DNA of 48,468 nucleotides from Negativicutes bacterium (GTDB lineage Bacteria; Bacillota; Negativicutes; Anaeromusales; Anaeromusaceae): the NCBI GenBank assembly GCA_009929485.1, contig SAAJ01000024.1:1-48468 (forward strand). Direction: 5' to 3'. The notes below the pieces were generated by a model. That model worked only from the letters and a program-made list of their open reading frames with translations. It was not told the origin of the DNA and did no database searches. A program made the translations under genes and the position numbers. This document shows positions 7,415-14,634 of the stretch, piece by piece; within the stretch, counting starts at the first letter, position 1; each line of letters begins with the position of its first letter.

Positions 7415-9251
7415 TTTAGGAGAAAATACAGGAGAAAAGATTGCCATCTATTCTCGTAAATCCAAATTTACTGGTAAAGGTGAAAGTATAGAAAATCAAA
7501 TCGAGCTTTGCAAACAGTATATCCGTGCCCATTACCCTAATTGCAAAGATGATGGTATCTTAATATATGAAGATGAAGGGTTTTCGGGAAAAAATACAGA
7601 ACGTCCAGAATTTAAGAGGATGATGGCTGAAGCACAGGCAAAAAAGTTTTCAGTTATTGTCTGTTATCGCCTTGATCGCATAAGTCGTAACATAGGTGAC
7701 TTTGCTAAGTTGATTGAGGAATTAGACGGTTTGAATGTTTCCTTTATTTCGATTAAGGAAACATTTGATACTGTTTCTCCTATGGGCAGAGCGATGATGT
7801 ATATTTCCTCTGTATTTTCCCAACTGGAACGTGAAACGATTGCTGAGCGTATACGTGATAATATGCATGAGCTATCGAAAACCGGCCGCTGGCTTGGCGG
7901 TATATCGCCCACAGGGTATAAGTCTGAACAAGTGGAGAAGATAACAGTAGACGGAAAAATAAAAAAAGCTTGTAAGTTAGAACTTATTTCCGAAGAAGCA
8001 GATATTATTAAACAAATTTACAAGGTGTTCTTAGAAACGAATTCATTAACAAAAACAGAAACGTACTTCATTCAAAATGGCTATAAAACGAAAAACCAAA
8101 AATTGTTTACTCGCTTTGCTCTTCGTAATATCCTTACTAATCCTGTATATATGATTGCTGATGAAGATGCGTATAGTTACTTGAATGAAAACGAAGTAGA
8201 TTTATTTGCTGAAAAAAAGGATTTTGACGGTGAGCATGGCGTTATGGCATATAATCGTACTATTCAAAAATCAGGCAAGTCTAATCAAATACGGCCAATG
8301 CAAGAATGGATTGTAGCGGTGGGGAAGCATACTGGTCTGATTAAAGGTGTCGAATGGATTCAGGTACAGGAATATTTAGAGAAGAATCGGTCTAAGTCCT
8401 TCCGTAAACCGAGAAGCAACGTCGCACTGCTTTCCGGTCTGTTATTTTGCACCTGCGGTGACTATATGCGCCCTAAACTAAGTAAACGGCTAGATTCACA
8501 AGGCGAATTTATTTATTCTTATCTTTGTGCTATGAAGGAAAAGAGCCGCTGTCATGTTTGTAATATGAAGAATGCTAACGGAAATATGCTGGATCGAGTT
8601 GTATGTGAAGAAATAAAAAGACTTGGCTCAGATAGTTCAGAATTTATCCGTCAGCTTGAGCTAGGCAAAACACAACTGGACGGCAATTTTGAAGGATGTG
8701 ATGATCTAGACCAGTTGCACAGTGCACTTGAGAAAAATGAAAAGAAAATTTCCAGGTTGGTATCATCACTTGCTGAATTGGAGGATACAGCAACTAAGGG
8801 AAGTATCGTTAAAGGGATTGACGAGTTGCACAGTGAAGGGGAACTGTTGAAAAGCCGCATTGCTGAATTAGAGAGCCTTACCGCCAGTCATACCCTTTCT
8901 AATATTGAGTTTGATATTATTCGTCAGATGCTCACAACTTTTAAAGATACGATGGACGACATGAGCGTTGAACAAAAACGCGCCGCCCTACGCACTTTTG
9001 TGAAAAAGGTGGTTTGGGACGGCGAGAATGTGCATGTATATTTATTTGGTTCTGATGATAATAGTGGTATTGAGTTACCACCAGAAGACTTCGGTCATCG
9101 TGATGGCAGTGAATTTACTGAAACTGATGGGAATACTATAGCGCCGCTAGGTGAGAATAGCAAAGCCTATGTGTATGTCTGGCCTGCGGGGAAGGCCTTG
9201 CCTAAGAAGGCAAGCATTCTGCTTGACGGACGCTGGCCGGCTAAAAGATGA
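7311..9251 (+). CDS. Large serine recombinase (TndX-like), N-terminus altered by IS30
   Basis: Site-specific integrase/excisionase of an integrative element. The resolvase domain starts at KIAIYSRKS near base 7437, where the Ser of YSRKS is the probable nucleophile; DEGFSGKNTERPEF and YRLDRISRN follow. Next come a recombinase domain, a zinc ribbon (CTCGDYMRPK and CHVC) and a C-terminal coiled coil. The frame is open back into the IS30 transposase (TTG 7311; ATGs 7341 and 7362), so the first ~40 residues are IS-derived and no good ribosome site is seen. The native start was probably lost. The last ~30 residues may also be readthrough into host DNA, ending inside the hlyD stop region. Confidence 0.8.
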   Translation: MAIKPQKNFLMHFSTAFMLLEFATILPKCSTCSCNLGENTGEKIAIYSRKSKFTGKGESIENQIELCKQYIRAHYPNCKDDGILIYEDEGFSGKNTERPEFKRMMAEAQAKKFSVIVCYRLDRISRNIGDFAKLIEELDGLNVSFISIKETFDTVSPMGRAMMYISSVFSQLERETIAERIRDNMHELSKTGRWLGGISPTGYKSEQVEKITVDGKIKKACKLELISEEADIIKQIYKVFLETNSLTKTETYFIQNGYKTKNQKLFTRFALRNILTNPVYMIADEDAYSYLNENEVDLFAEKKDFDGEHGVMAYNRTIQKSGKSNQIRPMQEWIVAVGKHTGLIKGVEWIQVQEYLEKNRSKSFRKPRSNVALLSGLLFCTCGDYMRPKLSKRLDSQGEFIYSYLCAMKEKSRCHVCNMKNANGNMLDRVVCEEIKRLGSDSSEFIRQLELGKTQLDGNFEGCDDLDQLHSALEKNEKKISRLVSSLAELEDTATKGSIVKGIDELHSEGELLKSRIAELESLTASHTLSNIEFDIIRQMLTTFKDTMDDMSVEQKRAALRTFVKKVVWDGENVHVYLFGSDDNSGIELPPEDFGHRDGSEFTETDGNTIAPLGENSKAYVYVWPAGKALPKKASILLDGRWPAKR

Positions 9252-10224
9252 ATTCCGCGTCAGCCAGCATGCCTGGTCTGAAGAGCGTTTGGGTTTCGGT
9301 GGGTAAAGAAACTTTGATGGGCTGGCGCTGGCCGGTCGCGCCTGCAGCAGCTGTTTCCAGAACCTCACCAGTAAATGTTTGTCCCGGCAGATCACGCAGG
9401 ACGAAATTTACGTTTTGACCTGTTTGCAGTCTGGGGGCGTCGCTTGTGTCCACTCGGACGGTGAGCCATAGTTCGGTATTGGAGATGACCGCCAGCAACG
9501 GCTGCCCGGCGGCAACGCTATCGCCAGCGCGAACGCTTAGTAAAGAAACGGTGCCGCTAGTCGGGGCGGTAACGATTTTTTGCTGTTCCAAGGTTTGCAG
9601 GGCAGCTAGTTTTTGTTCGGCTTGCTGGATCTGTTGCTGTGCCATGCGAACTTCGTTGGGATCAGGCGGTTGATTGGGAGTTGTGGTCATGATTGGAGTC
9701 GCGCTGGCTGCCTGACGGGCTTGTTCGTAGGCGCTGGCGGCGCGATCACGCGCGGCGGCGCTGATGCCGCCTAGTGCATACAATTCTTGCATTTTTTGGT
9801 AATGCTGGGCGGCTTGCTCCAGGCGCGCTACAGCGCCGCTGTCAATACTGCCGCCTGTTTGCAGCGGTTGACCTCGGCGGCCTTGGCTGACCTGTGCGTA
9901 AAGCGCCCGGGCGGCAATAAGCGCGGCTGAAGCGTCTTCTTTTTGCTTATCTAACTCAGGAAAGTGCAGTGTGAGCAAGGGGGTTCCCTTTTCGACGACG
10001 TCGCCGTCTTTTACGAGAACTTCTAAAATTTGACCGGAAGCCCGAGCTGTTTGGCTATAGAGAGCTCCTTGAATACGGGCGTCCGAACTTTTTAGGGTAG
10101 AGGTGTTTTGGTACCAGAAGTACACTCCCAAGGCCAACCCGATGGCTAAGAGAACAACCGTAAGCACCCGCAAAGCGAAAGCGGCGCGTGGTGATAATAG
10201 ATCATCGCTATTGGTATCTGACAT
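9241..10224 (-). CDS. HlyD/EmrA-type periplasmic adaptor protein
   Basis: A 327-aa membrane-fusion protein. One N-terminal transmembrane helix (residues ~17-37, VLTVVLLAIGLALGVYFWY) is followed by a lipoyl-like half (ARIQGALYSQTARASGQI), a long helical hairpin rich in Ala and Gln (residues ~90-200) and a C-terminal beta-barrel. It would bridge an inner-membrane drug exporter to an outer-membrane channel, fitting a diderm cell. ATG 10224 has GGAG upstream. The partner exporter usually follows on the same strand, but the recombinase lies there instead, so the operon may have been cut. The C-terminus (GMLADAEFIF) looks almost complete. Confidence 0.85.
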   Translation of the reverse strand: MSDTNSDDLLSPRAAFALRVLTVVLLAIGLALGVYFWYQNTSTLKSSDARIQGALYSQTARASGQILEVLVKDGDVVEKGTPLLTLHFPELDKQKEDASAALIAARALYAQVSQGRRGQPLQTGGSIDSGAVARLEQAAQHYQKMQELYALGGISAAARDRAASAYEQARQAASATPIMTTTPNQPPDPNEVRMAQQQIQQAEQKLAALQTLEQQKIVTAPTSGTVSLLSVRAGDSVAAGQPLLAVISNTELWLTVRVDTSDAPRLQTGQNVNFVLRDLPGQTFTGEVLETAAAGATGQRQPIKVSLPTETQTLFRPGMLADAEFIF

Positions 10225-10397
10225 GTAGATGCTCCTTTACTTATGCTGATTCAATGAGTATAGATTAGTGCAGTCTATCCCGTAATTTGATTTCGGCGTA
10301 GCTTAGTCAGTTCCTGCAGGCATAGCAAAAAAGTCATCATTTCGACACAATGCGGCGAAAGTCTGCTAAAGCAGAGGCTCTCTGGCAGGGTTCATGC

Positions 10398-10403
10398 TAT
10401 AAT
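10398..10403 (+). promoter_or_regulatory. Extended -10 promoter upstream of cca
   Basis: TGCTATAAT is an extended -10 element, with no convincing -35. It lies about 120 nt before the cca start, in the divergent gap between hlyD and cca. Confidence 0.45.
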
Positions 10404-10522
10404 GAAATGGAAAAGAAAGCGTAAGCGGTACACCACACAGTGCTTGATTTTGCAGGCGTGCATGCGGAAATGAGGCGATAGCTGCCATGTGGTTGAAAGT
10501 GCAAGGAGACGTGGAGGCGGTT

Positions 10523-11929
10523 ATGAAGCAAGCCCGAAAAATTCTTGAAGCTCTGACCCAGGAAGGTTGGCAAGCCTATATGGTAGGAGGTGCAGTGCGG
10601 GATTTGTTCCTCGGCGTTAACCATATTGACGTTGATATCTGCACGAATGCCAAGCCGGACGATATTCGCGCTATGGCTATCCGGCGGGGCTGGAAGACCA
10701 GCGACGTGGGCGCGAGATTCGGCAGTGTACTGGTTGTAATAGCAGGCATTCCTTATGATGTTACCACTTTCCGCCGGGAAGAGTATGGTGAAGACAGCCA
10801 CAGACCGAAAAAAGTGGAGTGGGGCGACTCCTTGTTGGAAGATTTAAGCCGCCGGGATTTTACGATCAATACCTTGTGCCTGGATGTGAACGGCGATTTA
10901 TATGATCCTTTTGGCGGTTTGAGCGATTTGCGTTTAGGACGTATTCGGGCGGTAGGCGAGGCTACGGTTCGTTTTGCCGAAGATGGTTTGCGCATGTTTC
11001 GAGCCGCCCGATTTATGGCGCAGTTGGGTTTTTCCTTCGATACGGATATTTTTCCGGCCATTGTAGCCAACCGGGAGCGGGTGCGGGGGTTATCGGTGGA
11101 ACGGGTGCGCAATGAATTGGAGAAGACTCTCCTGGCTAGGCATGCAGCGAAGGGAATTCATGTTTTGCGCATGACCGGGCTGCTTGCCGAAACTTGTCGG
11201 GCAAAAGACGAGGGCGTGGCGCAGAACGTGCCTATTTTGCCGGAACTTATGCATCTATATCAACTGCCGCAAAATCCGAAGCATCATCGTTTGAATGCAT
11301 GGCGTCATGTATTGGATACAGTGGAACGGATTGAGCCGCAGTTGGCGTTGCGTTGGGCGGCGCTGCTTCATGATGTGGCGAAGGGATTGCCAGGAGTGCG
11401 GGGGGTAAACGCGCAGGGCGAGTGGACGGACCATCGTCATGACGTGGTAGGCACGGAACTTGCAGAAAATATACTAAGCCGCCTGCGTGTAGATCCGCAA
11501 GTGGCTAAACGTGCAGTGTGGCTGGTTAGAAACCATATGCACGCGCCGGATTTGTCGCGTAAATCCGTGGTGCGCTGGCTGCGCAAACGCGCGGTCGCGT
11601 TCCGTGACGTAGAGGAGTTACGGCAAGCAGTAATGCAGCTTTTTGCTTTATATTGGGCGGATGCGACAGCGACGCGCACGAAGCCGAACGATTCGTTAGA
11701 GCAGTTGTTGCAGAAGGTGGAGCCCATTTTGCAACAGACGCCCTTTTTTGTCTCGCAGCTGGCCATTTCCGGCGGCGACATTGCGGCGGAGTTAGGCAGA
11801 GGACCGCAAGTTGGGGCGTTTCAGAAAAATTTGCTGCAGCGCATTCAAAGCGGAATGCTAAAAAATGAAGCAGACGTTTTGCGGCAGGCCTTGTTGTTGC
11901 GCAAGGAACGGCAAAAGCAATTGCAGTGA
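10523..11929 (+). CDS. cca: CCA-adding tRNA nucleotidyltransferase (poly(A) polymerase family)
   Basis: Adds or repairs the 3' CCA of tRNAs. The class II nucleotidyltransferase signatures are clear: MVGGAVRDLFLG, the catalytic DVDICTNA and RRDFTINTL. A C-terminal HD domain (LLHDVAKG, with DHRHD further on) is present, as in bacterial CCA enzymes with phosphohydrolase activity. I chose ATG 10523 because GGAGG lies 5 nt upstream; an in-frame ATG at 10487 would add 12 residues but has a poorer site. Length is about 468 aa. The five tRNA genes in this window encode CCA, so the role here may be mainly repair. Confidence 0.9.
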   Translation: MKQARKILEALTQEGWQAYMVGGAVRDLFLGVNHIDVDICTNAKPDDIRAMAIRRGWKTSDVGARFGSVLVVIAGIPYDVTTFRREEYGEDSHRPKKVEWGDSLLEDLSRRDFTINTLCLDVNGDLYDPFGGLSDLRLGRIRAVGEATVRFAEDGLRMFRAARFMAQLGFSFDTDIFPAIVANRERVRGLSVERVRNELEKTLLARHAAKGIHVLRMTGLLAETCRAKDEGVAQNVPILPELMHLYQLPQNPKHHRLNAWRHVLDTVERIEPQLALRWAALLHDVAKGLPGVRGVNAQGEWTDHRHDVVGTELAENILSRLRVDPQVAKRAVWLVRNHMHAPDLSRKSVVRWLRKRAVAFRDVEELRQAVMQLFALYWADATATRTKPNDSLEQLLQKVEPILQQTPFFVSQLAISGGDIAAELGRGPQVGAFQKNLLQRIQSGMLKNEADVLRQALLLRKERQKQLQ

Positions 11930-11949
11930 CCTCCAGAGATTGCTATAAT
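11921..11949 (+). promoter_or_regulatory. Promoter of the DedA-like gene
   Basis: TTGCAG and TATAAT are separated by 17 nt. The -35 lies across the end of cca, so the next gene can be transcribed independently. Confidence 0.6.
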
Positions 11950-12016
11950 ATAAGAATGAGATTTGTCAAAGAACAAAGACAGTGATGTTTAGGTTTAGGA
12001 AGGACAGGTGCGAAGC

Positions 12017-12640
12017 ATGGAGACAGCCTGGCTGCAGGACGGAGTCGCCTTTTTTCAAACATATGGTTTATGGGGGCTGCTGGCCGTGGCATTCCTGGAG
12101 TCTTTTATTTCTCCCATTTTACCGGATTTACTGCTGATCCCCATGGCGCTGGCTAATCCAGAACAAGCGATCTGGTATGCCGTCTGGACGACCCTTACTT
12201 CGGTTTTGGGCGGTTTTATCGGCTATTACGGCGGCCATCGCTTTGGTGAACCCGCATTGCGGCGTATTGTTCCAGAGCGGCATTTAGAGACAATCCGCTG
12301 TTGGATGGAAAAGTATGGCGCCTTGGCGGTGTTTTTGGCGGCTATGTCGCCGATTCCTTATAAGTTTGTTTCTATTAGCGCTGGCGCTTTTCGTGTGAAT
12401 TTGGGCCTTTTCTTTGTCTTTTCTTTTTTGGGACGCGCGAAACGGTTTTTGGTGGAAGGGCTGTTGATTTACTATTATGGCTCCCAAGCGTTGGCCATGT
12501 TTGAAAAGTATAAGACCGAAGCAATTATCGGCTTTGTACTTGTAAGCGTTTTGATGGTCCTTGGAGTCTACCTATTTCGCCGGCATAAAATGCAGGCTCG
12601 TGTGGCAGTATCCGCAGAAGCTAGGAGGCAGGAGCTATGA
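12017..12640 (+). CDS. VTT/DedA-like membrane protein (YqaA type)
   Basis: An inner-membrane protein of about 207 aa with 4-5 hydrophobic segments. It carries the family's N-terminal pattern (FLESFISPILPDLLLIPMAL, GGFIGYYGGHRFGEP) and a central FLAAMSPIPYKFVSISAGAF. The last resembles the conserved RFxPxxR/PY-type segment of SNARE-associated (VTT) proteins. Relatives are linked to lipid flipping, including recycling of undecaprenyl-phosphate, and to membrane stress. Start choice is uncertain: ATG 12017 or GTG 12008, both near AGGAAGGA. It overlaps the next gene by 4 nt, so the two are translationally coupled. Confidence 0.8.
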   Translation: METAWLQDGVAFFQTYGLWGLLAVAFLESFISPILPDLLLIPMALANPEQAIWYAVWTTLTSVLGGFIGYYGGHRFGEPALRRIVPERHLETIRCWMEKYGALAVFLAAMSPIPYKFVSISAGAFRVNLGLFFVFSFLGRAKRFLVEGLLIYYYGSQALAMFEKYKTEAIIGFVLVSVLMVLGVYLFRRHKMQARVAVSAEARRQEL

Positions 12641-13056
12641 AGATAGAAGCAGACGAAAACGCGCTGCAGGGGCGTGAATTGGATGAGGCGGCAGCAGTGG
12701 CTAGCGGCGCTTATTGCTGGGTTACGCATACCTTGCAGTTTAGTGCGGAAATGGCGGTAAAATGGCTGATGGCGAAAGAAACGCTGGCTGCCTTTAAGGG
12801 CATGTATCGTCCCATGCGCGAAGAAGAATGGGACGATCTAAAGCACCGCCAAGACTATGCGGAAGAAGTGCCTTGCTTTTCCACTGACGAGGCGGCTGCA
12901 GAGAAATTGTACGCTCTTTTGCAGCAACAAGGGCGGCAGATAGAAAGAAAGAACATGCCTGCGGGCGTGGCTGCTGTTTGCGGGGAAGCAGAAGCGTTTG
13001 CGGCTGCTTGGCCGGAAGCGCTGACTCGCTTAACGTTGCTTTTAAAAAGTTGCTGA
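12637..13056 (+). CDS. Hypothetical protein of 139 aa
   Basis: I do not recognise this protein. It starts at ATG 12637, overlapping the stop of the DedA-like gene, with GGAGG just upstream. The product is soluble and mostly alpha-helical, rich in Ala and Glu, with no signal peptide or membrane helix. A motif EEEWDDLKHRQDYAEEV lies near residue 61 and a few cysteines (CW, PC, VCG, terminal SC) are scattered. Coupling to a membrane protein suggests a joint role, but no function can be assigned. Confidence 0.65.
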   Translation: MKIEADENALQGRELDEAAAVASGAYCWVTHTLQFSAEMAVKWLMAKETLAAFKGMYRPMREEEWDDLKHRQDYAEEVPCFSTDEAAAEKLYALLQQQGRQIERKNMPAGVAAVCGEAEAFAAAWPEALTRLTLLLKSC

Positions 13057-13075
13057 TTAATTTAATAAGGGAATA

Positions 13076-13104
13076 TTGACGCAATTCAAGTCTTTTGCTA
13101 ATGT
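13076..13104 (+). promoter_or_regulatory. Promoter of the candidate ncRNA / degS leader
   Basis: TTGACG and TAATGT are separated by exactly 17 nt. The expected start of transcription is near 13111. Confidence 0.65.
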
Positions 13105-13110
13105 TTAAAT

Positions 13111-13364
13111 GAAAGAGTTGGACAAGCAGAGCTGTTTAATGACGGTTCGGCTTGAAAGACTACCTTCCTTGCTTGGGCGTTTTTAAGACGAACCAATGAG
13201 GAAGAGGCGGCGCAAGGCAGCTGTTTTGGCAGGTTAACCTGTTCTTAGTGACGTGTTGTGCAGCACCTGAGCCAGGCAGGACTGCAACTGAGACGTTAGC
13301 ATGGCTGCGCGGGGTCGCGAAAAAAGCATTCGCAGAAGATGAGGTTCTGCGAATGCTTTTTTTT
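13111..13364 (+). ncRNA. Candidate structured RNA or attenuated leader upstream of degS
   Basis: About 250 nt run from a good promoter to a perfect intrinsic terminator without a credible gene. Helices I can draw are GGTTCG/CGAACC (13144 and 13189 regions) extended by CTTGAAA/TTTTAAG, a possible pseudoknot between its loop (CTTCCT) and AGGAAG just 3' of it, and a GTGTT/AGCAC hairpin. A closing GCAG...CTGC helix would enclose about 180 nt. I tested it against the consensus motifs I know for T-box, SAM, TPP, lysine, c-di-GMP, cobalamin, tmRNA, SRP and RNase P and found no match. 6S RNA cannot be excluded. It could be a free small RNA or a riboswitch for degS. Confidence 0.45.
13326..13364 (+). 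terminator. Intrinsic terminator ending the candidate RNA
   Basis: A perfect 12-bp stem (GCATTCGCAGAA and complement) with a 7-nt loop is followed by eight T. It ends 33 nt before the degS start region, so it would attenuate or isolate degS. Confidence 0.85.
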
Positions 13365-13397
13365 AGCAAGGGAGAAGGAAAGGACAGGGGGCCAAAA

Positions 13398-13493
13398 ATG
13401 GACGTCAGCGCAACAAAATTGGATGCGAAAATGCTCGACTCGATCGTGAAACGAACGGTAGAAGCGATTGAGGAAAGCAAAAGCGAGATATAG
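13398..13493 (+). pseudogene. degS: N-terminal piece of a split DegS-type kinase gene
   Basis: A 31-codon frame with ATG 13398 behind AGGGGG. Its product (MDVSATKLDAKMLDSIVKR then TVEAIEESKSEI) lines up with the start of B. subtilis DegS (KMDSKVLDSIL). It stops at TAG 13491-13493. The rest of DegS continues in another frame from 13496. A single-base loss or gain near 13485-13493, or a sequencing error, would explain this. Reinitiation at the overlapping GTG 13496 could still give a near-complete kinase. Confidence 0.65.
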
Positions 13494-13495
13494 AT

Positions 13496-14557
13496 GTGTA
13501 TGAAGCCGCTTGCGGCGAGGTGGAAAAGCTGCGCCGGGATTTGCTGCGCCTGAAAGAAGAGGCGGCAACTACCATTGATCGGGTAGACAAGCTGGAAATC
13601 AAGGAGAAGCAAGCTCGCATTAACTTGATGGAGGTAAGCAAATGCTTTCGTCAGTTTAGTGAAGAGGACGTTCGCAAAGCCTATGATATGGCGCGAGATT
13701 TACAGGTGGAGCTGGCGGTAGCCAGAGAATGCGAGCTGAATCTGCGCTTGCGCCGGGATGAAATGGAGCTTCGTTTGCGAACGCTGGAGCTGACGGCGCA
13801 CAAGGCGCAGCGTCTGGTTTCGCAGGTAGGGGCTGTTCTGGGCTATCTGGGGACGCAAATGGATGATGTAGTGGTGCATATCGAATCCTTGCAGCAGACC
13901 CAGCGCCTGGGGGCGCAGATTATTCACGCCCAGGAAGAGGAACGGCGTCGCGTGGCCCGGGAAATTCACGACGGTCCGGCGCAGACTATGGCGAATTTGG
14001 TATTTCGCACGGAAATTTGCGAACGTATGGTAGATCGCGATAGTCAGCGAGCAAAAGCGGAGCTGGCGGATTTGCGCGAGCAGGTACGAGGCTGTTTGCG
14101 GGAGGTGCGCAAAATTATCTGCGACTTACGCCCGATGTCCTTAGACGATTTAGGCTTGGTAGCGACCTTGAAAGGGCTTTGCCAGAGCTGCCGGGAGCAA
14201 AGCGGCATAGAAGCGCAGCTGCGTGTGATTGGCAAAGAAGTAAGCATGGACGCCTATCGGGAGACGGCTGTTTTTCGTATTGTACAGGAGGCCTTGCATA
14301 ATGTGGAAAAACATGCCAAAGCGAAACAGGTTCAGGTGGTCATGGAATATCGTCCGAAAACATTGCAGGTCTTGATTCAGGACGACGGGATAGGTTTTTC
14401 TTTGGATGAAAAGATTTCCGACGAATGCTTCGGGTTACTGGGGATGCGAGAGCGCGCTAACATTTTAAAAGGGGATTTGCGTGTTCAGTCTGAGCCAGGA
14501 GCGGGAACACAGCTGTTTTTGAAAATCCCCTTGGAAGAAACGGACGAGTTAGAGTAA
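13496..14557 (+). CDS. degS: DegS-type cytoplasmic sensor histidine kinase (main part)
   Basis: A 353-aa soluble sensor kinase from GTG 13496. The N-terminal sensor_DegS coiled coil (to residue ~145) leads into the HisKA_3 phosphoacceptor region (EEERRRVAREIHDGPAQ, His near residue 157). A HATPase domain follows with FRIVQEALHNVEKHAKAK, DDGIGF and FGLLGMRERA. The family autophosphorylates and passes phosphate to a DegU-type NarL-class regulator. No regulator gene is adjacent, so it is an orphan here. The first ~31 residues are encoded in another frame just upstream. The ncRNA-like leader and terminator suggest regulated expression. Confidence 0.85.
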   Translation: MYEAACGEVEKLRRDLLRLKEEAATTIDRVDKLEIKEKQARINLMEVSKCFRQFSEEDVRKAYDMARDLQVELAVARECELNLRLRRDEMELRLRTLELTAHKAQRLVSQVGAVLGYLGTQMDDVVVHIESLQQTQRLGAQIIHAQEEERRRVAREIHDGPAQTMANLVFRTEICERMVDRDSQRAKAELADLREQVRGCLREVRKIICDLRPMSLDDLGLVATLKGLCQSCREQSGIEAQLRVIGKEVSMDAYRETAVFRIVQEALHNVEKHAKAKQVQVVMEYRPKTLQVLIQDDGIGFSLDEKISDECFGLLGMRERANILKGDLRVQSEPGAGTQLFLKIPLEETDELE

Positions 14558-14569
14558 GGGTAGTGCATC

Positions 14570-14610
14570 AGGACGGTCCTGGAAGAGGCATTCTTTCTGC
14601 AGGCCGTCCT
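14570..14610. terminator. Terminator between convergent degS and pfk
   Basis: AGGACGG and CCGTCCT pair across a 27-nt loop, followed by TTTGCT. It is of moderate strength and sits between converging genes. Confidence 0.5.
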
Positions 14611-14634
14611 TTGCTATTGTAGAACTTGGTTTTA

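Noticed and set aside
13248-13493. An 81-aa ORF covering the terminator and degS start
   Set aside because: Most of it lies in the candidate RNA and terminator. Only its last 31 codons from ATG 13398 have a ribosome site and DegS similarity.
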